Source of the DNA: Siphonodentalium dalli
Lineage: Eukaryota > Mollusca > Scaphopoda > Gadilida > Siphonodentaliidae
Reading direction: 5' to 3'
Assembly (NCBI GenBank): GCA_032622095.1
Contig: CP136068.1
Coordinates: 111,179,546 to 111,243,545, forward strand
DNA length: 64,000 bases
Shown here: positions 36,801 through 48,461 of the stretch, in pieces
How positions within the stretch are numbered: position 1 is the first letter of the stretch
How the letters are laid out: each line of letters begins with the position of its first letter
Notes under the pieces: generated by a model
The model's database searches: none
What the model was told of the DNA's origin: nothing
The model's input: the letters and a program-made list of their open reading frames with translations, nothing else
Position numbers and translations under genes: made by a program

Positions 36801-37795
36801 CGTTATGCAAGGGTTACACCTAATAACAAATACGTGCATCAAATGAAGAAAGCTAATAATTATAACCAGTAGATGTAAGAAAACGATATCGCTATAATTA
36901 TGCAGAAAGTCATATGTCACAGGCGTGTGGATATACAACAGATCAGTGTTATTTGATTATCTGGGAACAAAAATATGTGTCTATGTCTCCCAACGATGAT
37001 GGTGATGATGATGACGAAGAAGATGATGTCGCACGCACATGGTCGTAGTTATATCAAACAGACGGACGAGTTGAACAGTTATGTCTGAGTAACTTAGAAG
37101 GGAGATCGTATCGAAGTTCGTGATGGTGTCAGAGCTTCAAGGACGCACTAGAACAAAGATCGTGTACAAATGAGTCAACAAGCAATGAGAAGAAATGTGG
37201 CAGTGTCCAGAATTAAGTCTTGCAGGCAATCCAAGAATTTCTCGGTGAGTGTTTGAAGTGTGCTGCCAAGAAAGAGAGCAAACAGATATACATATAAAAT
37301 CACGGTAAATAGAACTGTATCATCTTACTGATGTGATCCAAAATATTTTTTAACGACACCAATTTCTCACAAACGGATTCGTTGTAGTCAATTCGACGAA
37401 AAGGGTTTTGGACTGTATATGAACAATTTACGACTGATATAAGTTATTCGCAATTCTTATCTACATGTATATAGTAATTCTTATCTATATAGTAGTTCAT
37501 TTTGCGAAAGGGACAGGCCTCAAAATATGGTGCTGGTCATTTGCAGAATGAGGTCCCCAGAGGGTGAATTTAGTGATGCTACTCCGCACATTATGAGAGC
37601 TCTTTCTGCTTAGGCCTCATCTTCTCTGGAAAATACATTTGTTAGCAAATTAACATGTTTTAGTTTTTGTTTTCTTTTTCAGTATTTTGTTTCTCTATAT
37701 CCCCAGTTTAGGAGACGACACATTGCATACTTGAGGTGCACAGTGGATGCACATCACCATCTTCACCATCTGGGAACTTATATATTTGTCTATGT
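36801..37795. other. Intergenic with a partial fold-back copy
   Basis: 37541-37710 repeats CAGAATGAGGTCCCCAGAGG, TAGGCCTCATCTTCTCTGG and TTTCTCTATATCCCC from the fold-back at 36441. Around 36960-37030, a CTGGGAACA...TCTATGTCTCCCAA block plus GAT-rich sequence resembles the flank of the minisatellite at 37.8 kb. No gene seen. Confidence 0.5.
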
Positions 37796-37805
37796 CTCCC
37801 AATGA

Positions 37806-37806
37806 C

Positions 37807-37845
<39 letters not shown>

Positions 37846-38045
37846 GATGGTGATAATGATGATGAAGATGGTGATAATGATGATGAAGATGGTGATAATG
37901 ATGATGAAGATGGTGATAATGATGATGAAGATGGTGATAATGCTGATGATGATGTTGATGATGAAGATGGTGATGATTATGATTATCATAACAAAGATGA
38001 ATAAGATGATAGTTGTGAAGATGACATCGATGATGTTGATGGTGG
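37806..38045. repeat. (GAT)n microsatellite and 21-bp minisatellite
   Basis: A GAT run followed by about five copies of a 21-bp unit (GATGATGAAGATGGTGATAAT), then degenerate GAT. All frames stay open on both strands, giving poly-Asp, poly-Met, poly-Ile or poly-His frames. These are artefacts. Confidence 0.95.
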
Positions 38046-38078
38046 TGATCACGTGAGGTGTTTATTGCGCATAAGAAC

Positions 38079-38493
38079 ATATGTGACCCGCCATATCAAA
38101 TCCAGTCGTAAGTCGGGATTTTTTTTACCCTGTGCCAATGCATTCTTTTATATATGCGAGTCGACCATAGGTCGCCTCGCATATATAAGAGAATGCATTG
38201 GCCTAACAATTTTTTACAATTTTAATAATTGTTTTCTTGTATTCTTTAACAATTTTATAATTTCACCCATACAGAGCCCCAGACAAACATGAGCAGACGA
38301 CACTCTTCTATATGCTTCTATATATGTGTGGGGCTCCCTGCCGGGTAATGGACGTTTTTTTTATTTTATGTTCTAAAAATTGTAAGAAACATTTATTTAA
38401 AAAAAATGATAAAAAGTTGTTAGGCCAATGCATTCTCGCATATATAAGAGAATGCATTGGCACAGGGTAGATTTGATATGGCGGGTCACATAT
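38079..38493. mobile_element. TA-flanked double-hairpin MITE, copy C
   Basis: Left end and first hairpin intact. The second hairpin has lost its GTCGACC centre, and the right end lacks the CCCGACTTACGACTG block, so it is a partly deleted copy. Ends TGTGACCCGCC.../...GGCGGGTCACA. Confidence 0.9.
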
Positions 38494-38555
38494 GATAGAT
38501 GTATATTAGTTGTCTGACATCAATAACAAGGAAGAAGTTATGTTAGGTTTTGATC

Positions 38556-41500
38556 GGAAAAGGCTGAATGCAATCAGGTAAAATGTGATGACGTGCGCAT
38601 GTCCCAACCACGGGAACGTTTCCGGCTTCTTGAAACCAAGTGACGTCACATGTAAACACAATGCGCGTCTCGTTTCCAAGTATTTTAGTTTACAATAACA
38701 CGTGTTTTGATTTAATGGTTTACTCAAATTAACTTATAGTTTATTCTATGCGAATTATGATCGATTAGTTTAGCTAGTTTTGCTCACATTTTTAGGGTTT
38801 CTAAAAGCTACACATTAAAACACCCATTGTTTTTTTTATTGATCTAATGTTCAATTTTATGCCCCAAAACGGTGAAAACCATTTAGGCTAGAATGGACAA
38901 AAATGCCTCAAGTCAAGGATTCAAAGGGCCATAAGTTTATTTTCTTAAACAATGTTTTGTTAATACCTTTGCAATTTGTTCAATCTAGTATACTTAAAAG
39001 GTTACAGGAAAGGCAGGGCATATTGATGTCAAATTATTGAGTTACATGACCTCAAATATTGCATTTCATCACACGAGTTCAGTGTCAGACTTAGGTCAAC
39101 GTGACCGCTTTCGCAAGGGTACGCACTACGTTCATGACTGAACTATGTCAGACTCCGAGGCACATTTTGCTAAGTCTATACTATGCCGGGGACATTTGTT
39201 TGAGAATATAAATTCATAATAATCTTTATGTGTGTGTTTAATCTAGTGAGGAAATTACTAAAACACTGAAGTGAATGCTCTAGTTTTTGTTTTACTAATT
39301 AACCATAGAAATTAGAATAATATTACGAAATTTGGCTCATTCTGCGAAATTGAGGACCCGAAATCAGGTAAAATCGCGTTTTTTAAAGGCACACAACTCG
39401 AAAAATACTTAACTTATCTGGGATTGGTTTTCAGTTCTGGATTCAGGAAATTGAGGTCGACAAAATGAACTTAATATGTGTAGGACTTGTGAATTAGATA
39501 TTTTTATATACATCCATGAATATCCATAAATGGATGATTTTACCAAATTTTCCAAAATTTATTTCACAGAATTCACCAATTTCCTTTTTCTCGATTTTAG
39601 CTGATTTTTTGTGTGTTGTTTATGGAGCGTTTATGTACTTATTCCAGCAAAAATTTTGTCTGAAATTTTTCTCATAAATGCACTGGACTAGTATGGAAAT
39701 TAAAACAAAATCAACCATGTCAAAACTCAAATTATACATATTATTAGCCACAAAGGCTGAAAGGGTTGTTTTTTCTTCTTCTGCTTGGTTGTAGGCCTAA
39801 TACTTACAGAAAACTCTTTAAGCATTATTTATAGTTTTCATGTTAATTTTAAATTTAAGGCTATTTCATCCTAACTAGTCAAAATATGGTTGAGCTTTTT
39901 CACATTTATTCCTTATTTGAGCTGAAGCGCAAATATTTATGTACACTGAACTTAGTCTGAAGCGTAAATATTTATGCTGATTGCTGAAGTGCAAATTCAT
40001 CATATTTATGATGAAGATCGAGTAATTCATTTGCTGAAGTGCAAATAAAAATTAATATGCAGAGATTCCCCCAAAAATCACATTGATTCAGACCATGAAA
40101 ACATCATTCAACATATATAGGCCTATGTACTAGTACGGTACTGTACGGGAGGCCAAATTCACATTTAATAGCTAATTTCGCTAAGCATAATGCTGTACGC
40201 TTAAGCATAATGCTGTACTCTTAAGCATAATGCATTTAAGCTTTTATGCGTAAGACGGTAAGAGTATTTCCATTACGCTTTTAAAGCATAATGCTATTAT
40301 CCTTAAGTGTAATGCCATTACGCTTTAAAAGCATAAATGTCTCACACACATCTCCATTATGCTTAAGCGTAATGTTATTACACTTAAGCATAATGCCATT
40401 ATGCTTAAGCGCAATAGGTTTTCATAGCCTTACTACCTTACATATAATGGTATCATCTAAGGTAAATATATGTCAAAAGTTACTAGCATCAGTAATTGGC
40501 TGCATCCATTTCAGCTCTGGACAGTCCAGGGGAGTTTTGAGATATGGAATTTGAATTACGTAATAAAAATTCCATTATGCTTAAGCGTAATGCCAAATTT
40601 GATGGAAATCTGAATTATGCTTACCGGTAAGCGTAATGGTATTATGCTTAAGTGTAATACATTACGCTTAAGCGTAATTGGCTATTAAATGTGAATTTGG
40701 CCTCCCATATTACTGATGGTGTCAAGCGTGAAATAGAAGCAGAGACTATACCCATAAAGCGCAAATGGTTTACGTTGAAGCGCAAGCGATTTGCACTGAA
40801 GGATAAATGGTTTACGCTGAAGCGAAAATAAGGAATAATTGTGCAAAAGGCCTCTCATATCAAAACACAAAATAGCCATTTCGCATCAGATTCAAGGCAA
40901 AATGTATTATAATTTGGAGACCGTACATCAAAAATGGATGCATTAAAGTTTTTAAAGTAGACATATATTATGCTAGATGTGCTTATTACAAAGAATAATG
41001 CTTTATGATTTAATATTTATAAGTTTTTGGCAATAAGCTTTTCCTCCCCTAAATATGAGCCCAATTCATTTATGCTTAAGTGCAATTCATTTACACTTAA
41101 GCGTAATTCGTGTATGCTTAAGTGAAATTCATTTTCACTTAAGTGTAATTCATTTATGCTTAAGCTTAATTCATTCTCATAGGGAGATTAATTACGCTTA
41201 AGCATACCTAAATGAATTAAGCTTAAAAGTGTAATTCATACTAAAATCTCAGAGCTCTCTCAAGCTGAAATGGATGGAACCACATTACTAATACCAATAA
41301 GCTATAGTCTATACATCATAAATACTATTATACCTGAGGTAAGATCAGTGATGGCACCAGAATTTCCCTGACGTATGGGTTTACAATCCCAACAGGGGGG
41401 GGGGGGCTATTGCTACCTGGCTGACCATTGCAGATCTTCCCGACAGGGGGGCTATAGCCATCATTGACCCCTCCTCTAGAGCCACCCCTGGGTAAGATAG

Positions 41501-42522
41501 ATGAAGAACCAAATTACACTTACTCGTAATTAAATTATGATGAATCATAAATTATTTACGCTTAAATATAGCGTAAGTGAATCACGCTTAAGCGTAAGTG
41601 AATGGCACTTAACTTAAGCATAATTTACACTTAAGCATCATTAGCTAATAAAAGTGAAATCGGCCTCCCATAAAAGTACACGATCATCTATGGGAGGCCA
41701 AATTCACATTTAATAATGAATAGCATTGAAGCGCAATTGATTGTACTTAAGCGCAATTGATTGTACTTAAGCGCAATTAATTGAGCTTAAGTGCAATCAA
41801 TTGCGCTTAAGCACAATTGATGTATTATATATAGACATAAATTCATAATGTCATTAATGAAAATGCCAACATTGGTCACTACAACATATCCAAATCTAGT
41901 CTGAATACATACTGTCTAATAATATAACAATAATGGAGCCCCCAGGCTATTACCAGATCCAGAATGATATTGATAAGTGACTATATAAGTCATATTAATT
42001 TAATGAAACATTAATTATATTGTACATATTTTAATTCTCATTCCCGCATTGTACATTTTAAAAATTATTTTAAGATTATCCGTGGCTCTATCAACTACGT
42101 ATGCCAAATTGCATGTTTACAACTCACGATGTATCTCAAGAATTGCAGTGTTTACACTCAATAATTTTGAACCAAACCATTCGATCGATCCCCGACGTAA
42201 CTCAATTTATCTTTGCATAATTTGTAATATTTCCTCTTCCTTAAATATGCCATCCAGTTGTGTAATACTAATAGGATATTCTGTAGTAAATCAGAATTGT
42301 TTGAATTATTTAATAATTATCATGATTATCCATCGTTGACACGATTATATTATTAGTTTCGTGTTGTTTATTTGATTTTCGAAGCGAAGTACACTCGTGA
42401 AGTGAGTGACCTTACATGTTAGGTCAACATTAGGGCATTGCTAGAAGCATCGCGGACCAGGAACATTTCACGCATGCGCACCAGACGTAACACATTTTGC
42501 CTGATTGCATTCAGCCTTTTCC
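38556..42522. mobile_element. 3,967-bp element with 23-bp perfect TIRs
   Basis: Starts GGAAAAGGCTGAATGCAATC (AGG follows) and ends with the exact inverse. Weaker inverted similarity continues inward (AAAATGTG, GTGCGCATG, GGAACNTTTC). The interior has no transposase-like frame. It is dominated by AAGCGTAAT/CTTAAGCATAATG low-complexity repeats (about 39900-41830) and contains a smaller TIR element at 40147-40706. The target duplication is not visible. It could be a large non-autonomous DNA transposon or two unrelated inverted fragments. Confidence 0.6.
40147..40706. mobile_element. 560-bp element with 26-bp perfect TIRs
   Basis: GGGAGGCCAAATTCACATTT plus AATAGC at the left, exact inverse at the right. 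The interior consists largely of GCTTAAGCGTAATG-type units in both orientations. Loose TIR copies of the family occur at about 41660 and 41692. TACTG occurs on both flanks but a clean target duplication is not established. Confidence 0.85.
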
Positions 42523-42637
42523 TGAAAGGGAGTCAAACAAGTACAAGTATCGTCAAGAATAAAGAGCGTTTGTTTTATGATTCCCTAGCCCATTAACCGT
42601 AAATAATAAAGCGCGCTCTAAATATATGGCGTAATTC
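42523..42637. other. Short spacer
   Basis: No feature seen. Confidence 0.4.
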
Positions 42638-42985
42638 TTAAAGATCCATAATCCAAATGTACGATCGCAATTTACTATTTCCTTGGATTCGGTGGGTAAA
42701 AAGTATTTGATTCGAGTTGATGAACCCACCCATCAAAGCTCAGAGTGATCAGATATTGATGTTTGAAATCTATTATTTTTCACCACCGTAATTTTAAGTG
42801 GTCCAGTAAACAGTCGACGACGATAGACGGTCTCCGACCAAATTGCGGATGAAGATGGATAACTCTAAAATAAAGTGGCTTTTTTGTGTCAGATATTTGA
42901 CAAACCGGCAAAATTTCGTTGAACAAAATGTTGATAAATAACAGGGTTTGTGCAATTTTGTACTATAGTTGACCGTGGTTAGCAT
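42638..42985. mobile_element. TTAA-type MITE, truncated copy
   Basis: The left end is TTAA plus AGATCCATAATCC. Internal blocks (TTTGATTCGAGTTGATGAAC, TTTTCACCACCG, GATAACTCTAAAAT, AAAATTTCGTTGAAC) match the family at 14590-15010 and 60478-60853. The right terminus is missing. Confidence 0.75.
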
Positions 42986-43005
42986 ATACAAATAGTAGTA
43001 CTTAC

Positions 43006-43214
43006 TCAGTGTTATGTATGATTGATGTCGTATGTGTCGGATTATTAGCATTGGTGTCAACAACAACCGCTTCACCTTCGTCGGTCTTTGGTCTAATACA
43101 GCACACGATCGTCTCTCCGGTATTCTCCGCCCGTCTCCGTACTCGGCGAGCCACCTTCTCTATCCGCCTTCGCACCGATCTCAAGGTGTGTCTACACTGC
43201 GACCGTCTACCCAT
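43006..43214 (-). CDS. Candidate Arg-rich exon, unknown function
   Basis: An open frame starts at an ATG at 43214 and runs about 69 codons to a strong consensus donor (GTAAGT, plus-strand 43000-43005). It is more GC-rich than its surroundings. The N-terminal half is very basic (RRRIEKVARRVRRRAEN); the rest has a Cys-Cys pair and an acidic patch. This could be the first coding exon of a host gene or of a transposon. I find no matching downstream exon because truncated MITE sequence follows. Function unknown. Confidence 0.3.
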
Positions 43215-43325
43215 ATTTTATCAGGTTTTTTAACAATAATTTGTGGTCAAATCTATAGAAATATTCTATATATACTTAAAAACTCGATCTTACCACACAG
43301 CATAACGAATTAGAGATATAAAAAG

Positions 43326-43544
43326 GTGAATTCGCGAAGAAATATGCTTGATAACAAATAATTTACTACCGAGTTAATGTCTAGATGCCGTTACGTCATA
43401 GACAAATCTAGCCGTCGTCAAGGCATGAGTCCTATGTCGTATGTCTTGACGACGGCTATAGTTTTGTCTATGACGTCACGCCATCTACATGTAGACACTC
43501 GGTAGTAAATTCTTCTTTATGAAGCACATTTCGTCGCGAATTTA
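43326..43544. mobile_element. 219-bp fold-back MITE
   Basis: GTGAATTCGCGAAGAAAT on the left pairs imperfectly with the right end. Inner stems ATTTACTACCGAGT/ACTCGGTAGTAAAT and ATAGCCGTCGTCAAG-type sequence are inverted. Non-coding. Confidence 0.85.
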
Positions 43545-44099
43545 CTTCGTCTCCGCATTTAATTCTCGCAATATCTGGCAATATCCATATTTTTCGATGA
43601 CGTCATGAGACCAACACATCGTTTTATAGATTTGAAAGATGTGGACAGAGTTTCGGCCTTATCTTTACGAAACCTTGTTTACTCTTTATTTATATTTTGT
43701 TTTGGAATGAGAATTGAAACATGAGCCGCGGTGTTTGCTACTGATTTTCTGTTCATTTACTTCATATCATTTCGATGTTTTACAGGGACACCAAACATTA
43801 TTTTGTAAATTTTCAACAACAAAATCTGAATCAATGTTCGAGGCATTGACTTTTACGGCATTTCAGCGCTGGGAACTTGGGAGGAGGTCGATGTTAGTAG
43901 ATTTCTGTTGCACCAAGGTCTTGGGTATAGGCGTAGATCGTCATAGAGTGAGGTAACACTCTTAGGTTTCGTACGCATTTCGTACCGTAACATGATGACG
44001 TCATCACGCATCCGTGTACTTCAAATAATTATGGTTTTTAATATCTGCGCAAAATACGTAAGACGCGCCTCGGTGGGAAACGTTACCACCAGACAGTGG
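43545..44099. other. Intergenic, nothing firm
   Basis: A possible acceptor (TTTTACAG at about 43783) is followed by a 58-codon open stretch. It has no convincing donor and no motif, so it is not called. Confidence 0.35.
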
Positions 44100-44512
44100 G
44101 TGTTAAAGACATATTAAATGTTCTTGTTCGGGTGCGTAAAACTGTTAAGTTAGTATCCATGCAGCGCTATGCCAGCTGGGTGAATGGAACATCAAGTACG
44201 TTAATCCAGAAGGTACATGGGAACATTATCATAACGGGTGAAGGACGTTTCGGCACCTGGACGTTTCGGCACCTGGTTGTTAATATTTACTACTCGATTC
44301 GGGACGCATCTATCGGTGATAAACTAACGAAAATGATTTCGCCATTGAGCGTCACTGCATTTAATTAATATATAAGAATGATGACCTAGCTGTGCTGTCA
44401 ATTTGGATATGATCTAGGCCTATTTCTGTAAAAATTACTACTTTGAACAAGATTATTCTCCACTTCTATTTGGTCACTCTACCGTCCCCGGAGTGTTTCA
44501 CATCACTTTAAG
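44100..44512. repeat. Dispersed repeat, copy 2
   Basis: Same-orientation relative of 23295-23650, ending CATCACTTTAAG immediately before the hairpin at 44513. Confidence 0.75.
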
Positions 44513-44735
44513 TATCGAACAACGTTCGCATGACCCCAACGGCACGACGAACGGATCCGATTATTTTCGCTAACGCATACGCAAGCATGTGTGACCAGCT
44601 TAAGCTAGCCACACATGCTTGCGTATGCGTTAGCGAAAATAATCGGATCCGTTCATCGGATCCGTTCGTCGTGCGAAAGTACCCACACATGTTTGCGTTA
44701 TCGTTCCGTTGGGGTCATGCGAACGTTGTCCGATA
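44513..44735. mobile_element. 223-bp long hairpin
   Basis: TATCGAACAACGTTCGCATG and CCCCAACGG at the left are inverted at the right with two mismatches. A long perfect inner stem follows (CGCTAACGCATACGCAAGCA). The right side has an extra GGATCCGTTCGTCG block. No clear target duplication. It lies directly upstream of a PIF/Harbinger-like start. Confidence 0.85.
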
Positions 44736-44758
44736 GTGATTGTTTCAGTCACTTCACC

Positions 44759-44839
44759 ATGGATTTACAGGAGGAGGAATTGTTATTGATTGTTGCTGTG
44801 TATCATTACCATAGGAGGTTAAGAAATAAACGATCTTAA
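44759..44839 (+). pseudogene. Possible PIF/Harbinger nuclease N-terminal fragment
   Basis: A 26-codon frame starting MDLQEEELLLIVAVYHYHRR and ending in KRS plus stop. The acidic start, Leu/Val run, then Arg/Lys cluster is the style of N-terminus seen in many Harbinger-type nucleases. It stops before the conserved region, so at best it is a truncated remnant. The evidence is composition only. Confidence 0.3.
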
Positions 44840-44844
44840 TTCTC

Positions 44845-44985
44845 AGGGGGGTCTGGAAAAAAAATGCACATATAGGGCCCAAAAAGTTTTTTTCCCGACC
44901 CCGAGGGACCCACCACCCCATTTGTGCATTTGTTTTCCTCCAAAATTTGGGGACTCACCCCCTTTCTCATGTTTTTATCAAAATT
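44845..44985. repeat. Dispersed repeat shared with 60985-61095
   Basis: GGGGGTCTGGAAAAAAAATG, GCACATATAGGGCCCAA and GGGACCCACCACCCCATTTG are shared, same orientation. Confidence 0.8.
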
Positions 44986-46059
44986 TCAGAGTTTTTTTAG
45001 CCGTTCTTCAATAACAGTGTTAACTGCCTTTCAATCCCATTCCACTATCCTGTTTTGGTGCAAACTCTTGCTGTGTAAAATTAAGACTCAAGCAATAACA
45101 TGCTTAATTGGTAAACACAGATCATAAAAACGAAAAATAAACATCCATGTGTTTCCTGGTGTTTTCAGTATCTAATAACAATAATAAAGCATATAGTGTA
45201 GGTACACTTTATGTCACAAATCGCCCTAGACCCCATTATAGCCTTAATTAATATAGCGAGTGTGTTGTGTCTGACAGAGAACACTGATCAGTGTAAATAG
45301 TGGTAAACAGGTCAGGTGTTCTACAATTACTTATGCATGACCAAAGAACTCTTTAGTCTTATCCACCGGGGTGGGGTGGGAGAGGGGAATTGTTTTTGGT
45401 TAGGTATACACATAGATATATGGTTATTATACCCCCGATATTAGTCGGCGGGTATATAGCTGACGTCTCGAGCCATCCGTGTGTCCGTCCGTACAAACAT
45501 TTTGCATAATAACTCAAGAGTCGATTGTCATATTTTGATGCTCTATGGCATGGTGAAGGGACAGAAATAGGGGAACGAATATGCATAATATCACGGGTTG
45601 TGAGAACCAATGCCTACCAGAGTTATGGGCCCTGTTCGACTTTATGAAATTCAGTCCGTACAATGTTTTTGCAATATAAGTTGAAGTGTCGGTTGTCGAA
45701 TTTTGTGGTGATAGACCAGAATGATAGAGGAAGGATGTATGCACATACATGTATTACTGCATATCACAGGTTTCTCCTGTCAATGCATACCAGAGTTACC
45801 GGCCTTGTTCCACCCGTAAACACATTTTGCATTATTATAACTCAACCATATGTACATTTGTGCACTAGAGTCTGCAGTATAGTCTCAGTCAGATTTTATT
45901 CCTGGTTTTACTTTTAGTTTGAACTTTGAAGACATTGAAGAATGCCATTTCTCAATGCATCTGAATGCATCACATTATTTAAGTTCATCTATTTGTAAGC
46001 GATAACAGTATACAACTAGTATTTTAGTTTAGTCTTGTTGAGCAGTAAAGATCCAAGAT
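44986..46059. other. Intergenic, nothing recognised
   Basis: 45430-45500 has a TATACCCCCGATATTAGTCG/GTGTCCGTCCGTAC motif typical of dispersed repeats. No gene supported. Confidence 0.4.
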
Positions 46060-47135
46060 GGCGAATAACTGCAATCTTAAAATTTGGATGTTACATGAGT
46101 TTCTTGTTTTGTGCATTAGATTAGACGATCCTTCAATCATAACCCATCATTTTATAGAACTGGAAGTGGAATTGCGAACAAAAAAATCTGCGATCCTGAA
46201 TTGGATGGTTGGTTGGGAGGGGGGGGGGGGGGGGTGGCGAATAACTTTAATGTTAAAACTTGGATGTCAGATGAATTTCTTGTTTTGAGCATTAGATTAG
46301 ACGATCCTTCAATCATAAACTATCATTTTATAGAACTGGAAGTGGGGATAGCGAACAAAAATCTGAATTGGTTGGTTGGTTGGGGTGGGGGGGGGGGGGG
46401 GGGGGGGGGGGGGTATGGTGGCGAATAAACTTTAATGTGAAAATTTAGATGTCAGATGAGTTTCTTGTTTTGTGCGTTAGATTAGACGATCCTTCAATCA
46501 TAAACCATCATTTTATAGAACTGGAAGTGGAATAGCGAACAAAAATATGGAATTTGAATTGGTTGGTTTGTTGGTGTGGGGGAGGGGGGGGGATAATGTG
46601 AAAACTTAGATGTCAGATGAGTTTCTTGTTTTGTGTATTAGATTAGACGATCCTTCAATCATAAACTGTCATTTTATGAACCTGCTTGTGAAATTGCCAA
46701 CAAAATCTGGAATTTGAATTGGTTTTGTTTTGTGGGTGGGGGGGGGGGGGGAGGGGGTGGCGAATAACTGTAATCTTAATGTTACATGAGTTTCGTGTTT
46801 TGTGCATTAGACTAGACGGTCCTTCAATCATAAACGATCATTTCATAGAACTGGAAGTGGAATTGCGAACAAAAAAATCTGCGATCCTGAATTGGATGGT
46901 TGGTTGGGGGGGGATGCCAGATAAGTTTCTTGTATTGTGCATTAGATTAGACGATCCTTCATTCGTAAACTATCATTTTATAGAACTGGAAGTGGAATTG
47001 CCAACAAAAATCTTGAATTTGAATTGGTTGGTTCGTGGGGTGGGGGGGGGGGGATTGGTGGCGAATAACTTTAATGTGAAAACTTAGATGTCAGGTGAGT
47101 TTCTTGTTTTGTGCATTAGATTAGACGAACCTTAG
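46060..47135. repeat. Tandem array, seven units of 134-196 bp with poly-G
   Basis: Units begin GATGTCAGATGAGTTTCTTG and contain TTAGATTAGACGATCCTTCA, ATAGAACTGGAAGTGGAAT, a TTGGTTGG stretch, a poly-G tract and GGTGGCGAATAACTTTAATG. Starts are near 46067, 46263, 46448, 46609, 46778, 46912 and 47087. The longest G run is 27 (46387-46413). Glycine-rich frames here are artefacts. Confidence 0.92.
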
Positions 47136-47230
47136 AATATATTTGTTTATGTAACCCCCTTTTGCATTATTCCCGATGCTCGAGATCACTATACTCTCCG
47201 TATGTGGAGCAAATAAAGAAAATATATAAA

Positions 47231-47264
47231 CGCTATTCGCCACCCGGGTGGGTGGCGAATAGCG
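47231..47264. repeat. Palindrome CGCTATTCGCCACC
   Basis: 34-nt near-perfect palindrome around CCCGGG. It contains GGTGGCGAATAG, the motif that also follows each poly-G tract in the adjacent tandem array. Confidence 0.85.
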
Positions 47265-47403
47265 ATTTCTATGAGAGTAAAGCGTGACGTCAGTGTGGAC
47301 CATGACCTAAAATATGATGCAAAATCGGACCAGATTCGGGTCAAACTAAGTTGAATTGCCACTGTTAGATGGCAGGTTGACAAAAAAGCCTACCATGTAA
47401 TAT

Positions 47404-47433
47404 GACTATTCGCCACCCGGGTGGCGAATAGTC
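47404..47433. repeat. Perfect 30-nt palindrome
   Basis: GACTATTCGCCACCC followed by its exact inverse. Same core as the palindrome at 47231. Confidence 0.95.
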
Positions 47434-47929
47434 ACTGCCCCAGGCAAGTGTGAGTATTAATATGTATAGTGGAATTATTTATCTAACTTTTAGTTTAATA
47501 ATGTGTGCCCTGCCATTGTGTTTAGTGGTATGATGGGGTCTAATGTGTCGCATTATGCCCCACATCACCCTATATTCTAAATAATATTATGCAAAAAAAA
47601 AAAATTCAAGCCAAACGTCATAATAATATAAGACCTTTTATAACTTTGATGTTGTTATGAGGTTCCATATGATGACCTCATAAAACATCCCTATATGGAC
47701 TGAATGAAATCGTCCACAAATAGTTTACATTGAGCCAGATTGAGCAATCAAGAAACAATAGGCTTACCTGTCACGTGTTTGATTCCCCGTGTGAGAGGAA
47801 CTCACTTGTCCATGCAGCGACATTCAAATTTAGGTAAACTTGAGAAGACCCAAATATTGCCAAGAGCTGAAGGATTATTTTGTTTGCTGATGTCTGCCAA
47901 ACAGGAGAGGTGAGCATTTGGTATCCACT
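47434..47929. other. Intergenic, nothing recognised
   Basis: No supported gene. Confidence 0.4.
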
Positions 47930-48461
47930 TAGATCATGGGATGAATTTCTACTATGGCTAATGCTCGTAGAGATCATATTCCACCGTACAAAAACTTGGG
48001 AACTTTTTAATGTTTTGACAGGGAACCTTATAAAATAGAAAAAATAACAAAGGAATTATACGGTATTTCTTTATATTAATTACCTCTTTCTTAATAATGT
48101 ACTTCACTGCAGGTTAAGGTCCCAACACGAAATTTCACGATTTAAGTGACTTTGTGTGCGATTTTGCTCTGCGTTTCTTACAATTGTGGATTTTTTTCCT
48201 GGGTAATTAGTTGAAAGTTTATTGCGATATCGGCTCTCAAAAGTCACAGAAAAACATGCAATTTCGAGTTGGGACCTCCACATATAGTCAATTACACCAT
48301 TCATAAAACGATAATGATAATCACTAAGAAATATATTCCTCGTGTTATTTTTCGACATTATAAAGTTCCTTGTCAAAACTTCAAAAAGTTCCCAGACTTT
48401 GTACTGGTGGAATATGATCTCTACCGATGTTAGCCATAGTAGAGATTCATGGCAATATCTA
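47930..48461. mobile_element. Long-TIR element with 9-bp TSD, copy 3
   Basis: 532 bp. The ends, TAGATCATGGGATGAAT and the inverse-type ATTCATGGCAATATCTA, are flanked by a perfect 9-bp duplication GTATCCACT (47921-47929 and 48462-48470). Internal blocks are shared with 15720-16240. The minus-strand frame spanning it is spurious. Confidence 0.92.

Noticed and set aside
37736-38080. Open frames of 85-114 codons on both strands
   Set aside because: They read through the GAT minisatellite (poly-Met, poly-Asp, poly-Ile, poly-His) and are open in several frames at once because the repeat has no stops.
43714-43956. Possible exon after TTTTACAG near 43783
   Set aside because: No donor of good quality in frame and no motif; too weak to call.
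46058-47087. Glycine-rich repeated frames up to 122 codons
   Set aside because: They translate poly-G tracts and tandem units. Unit lengths differ and change frame.
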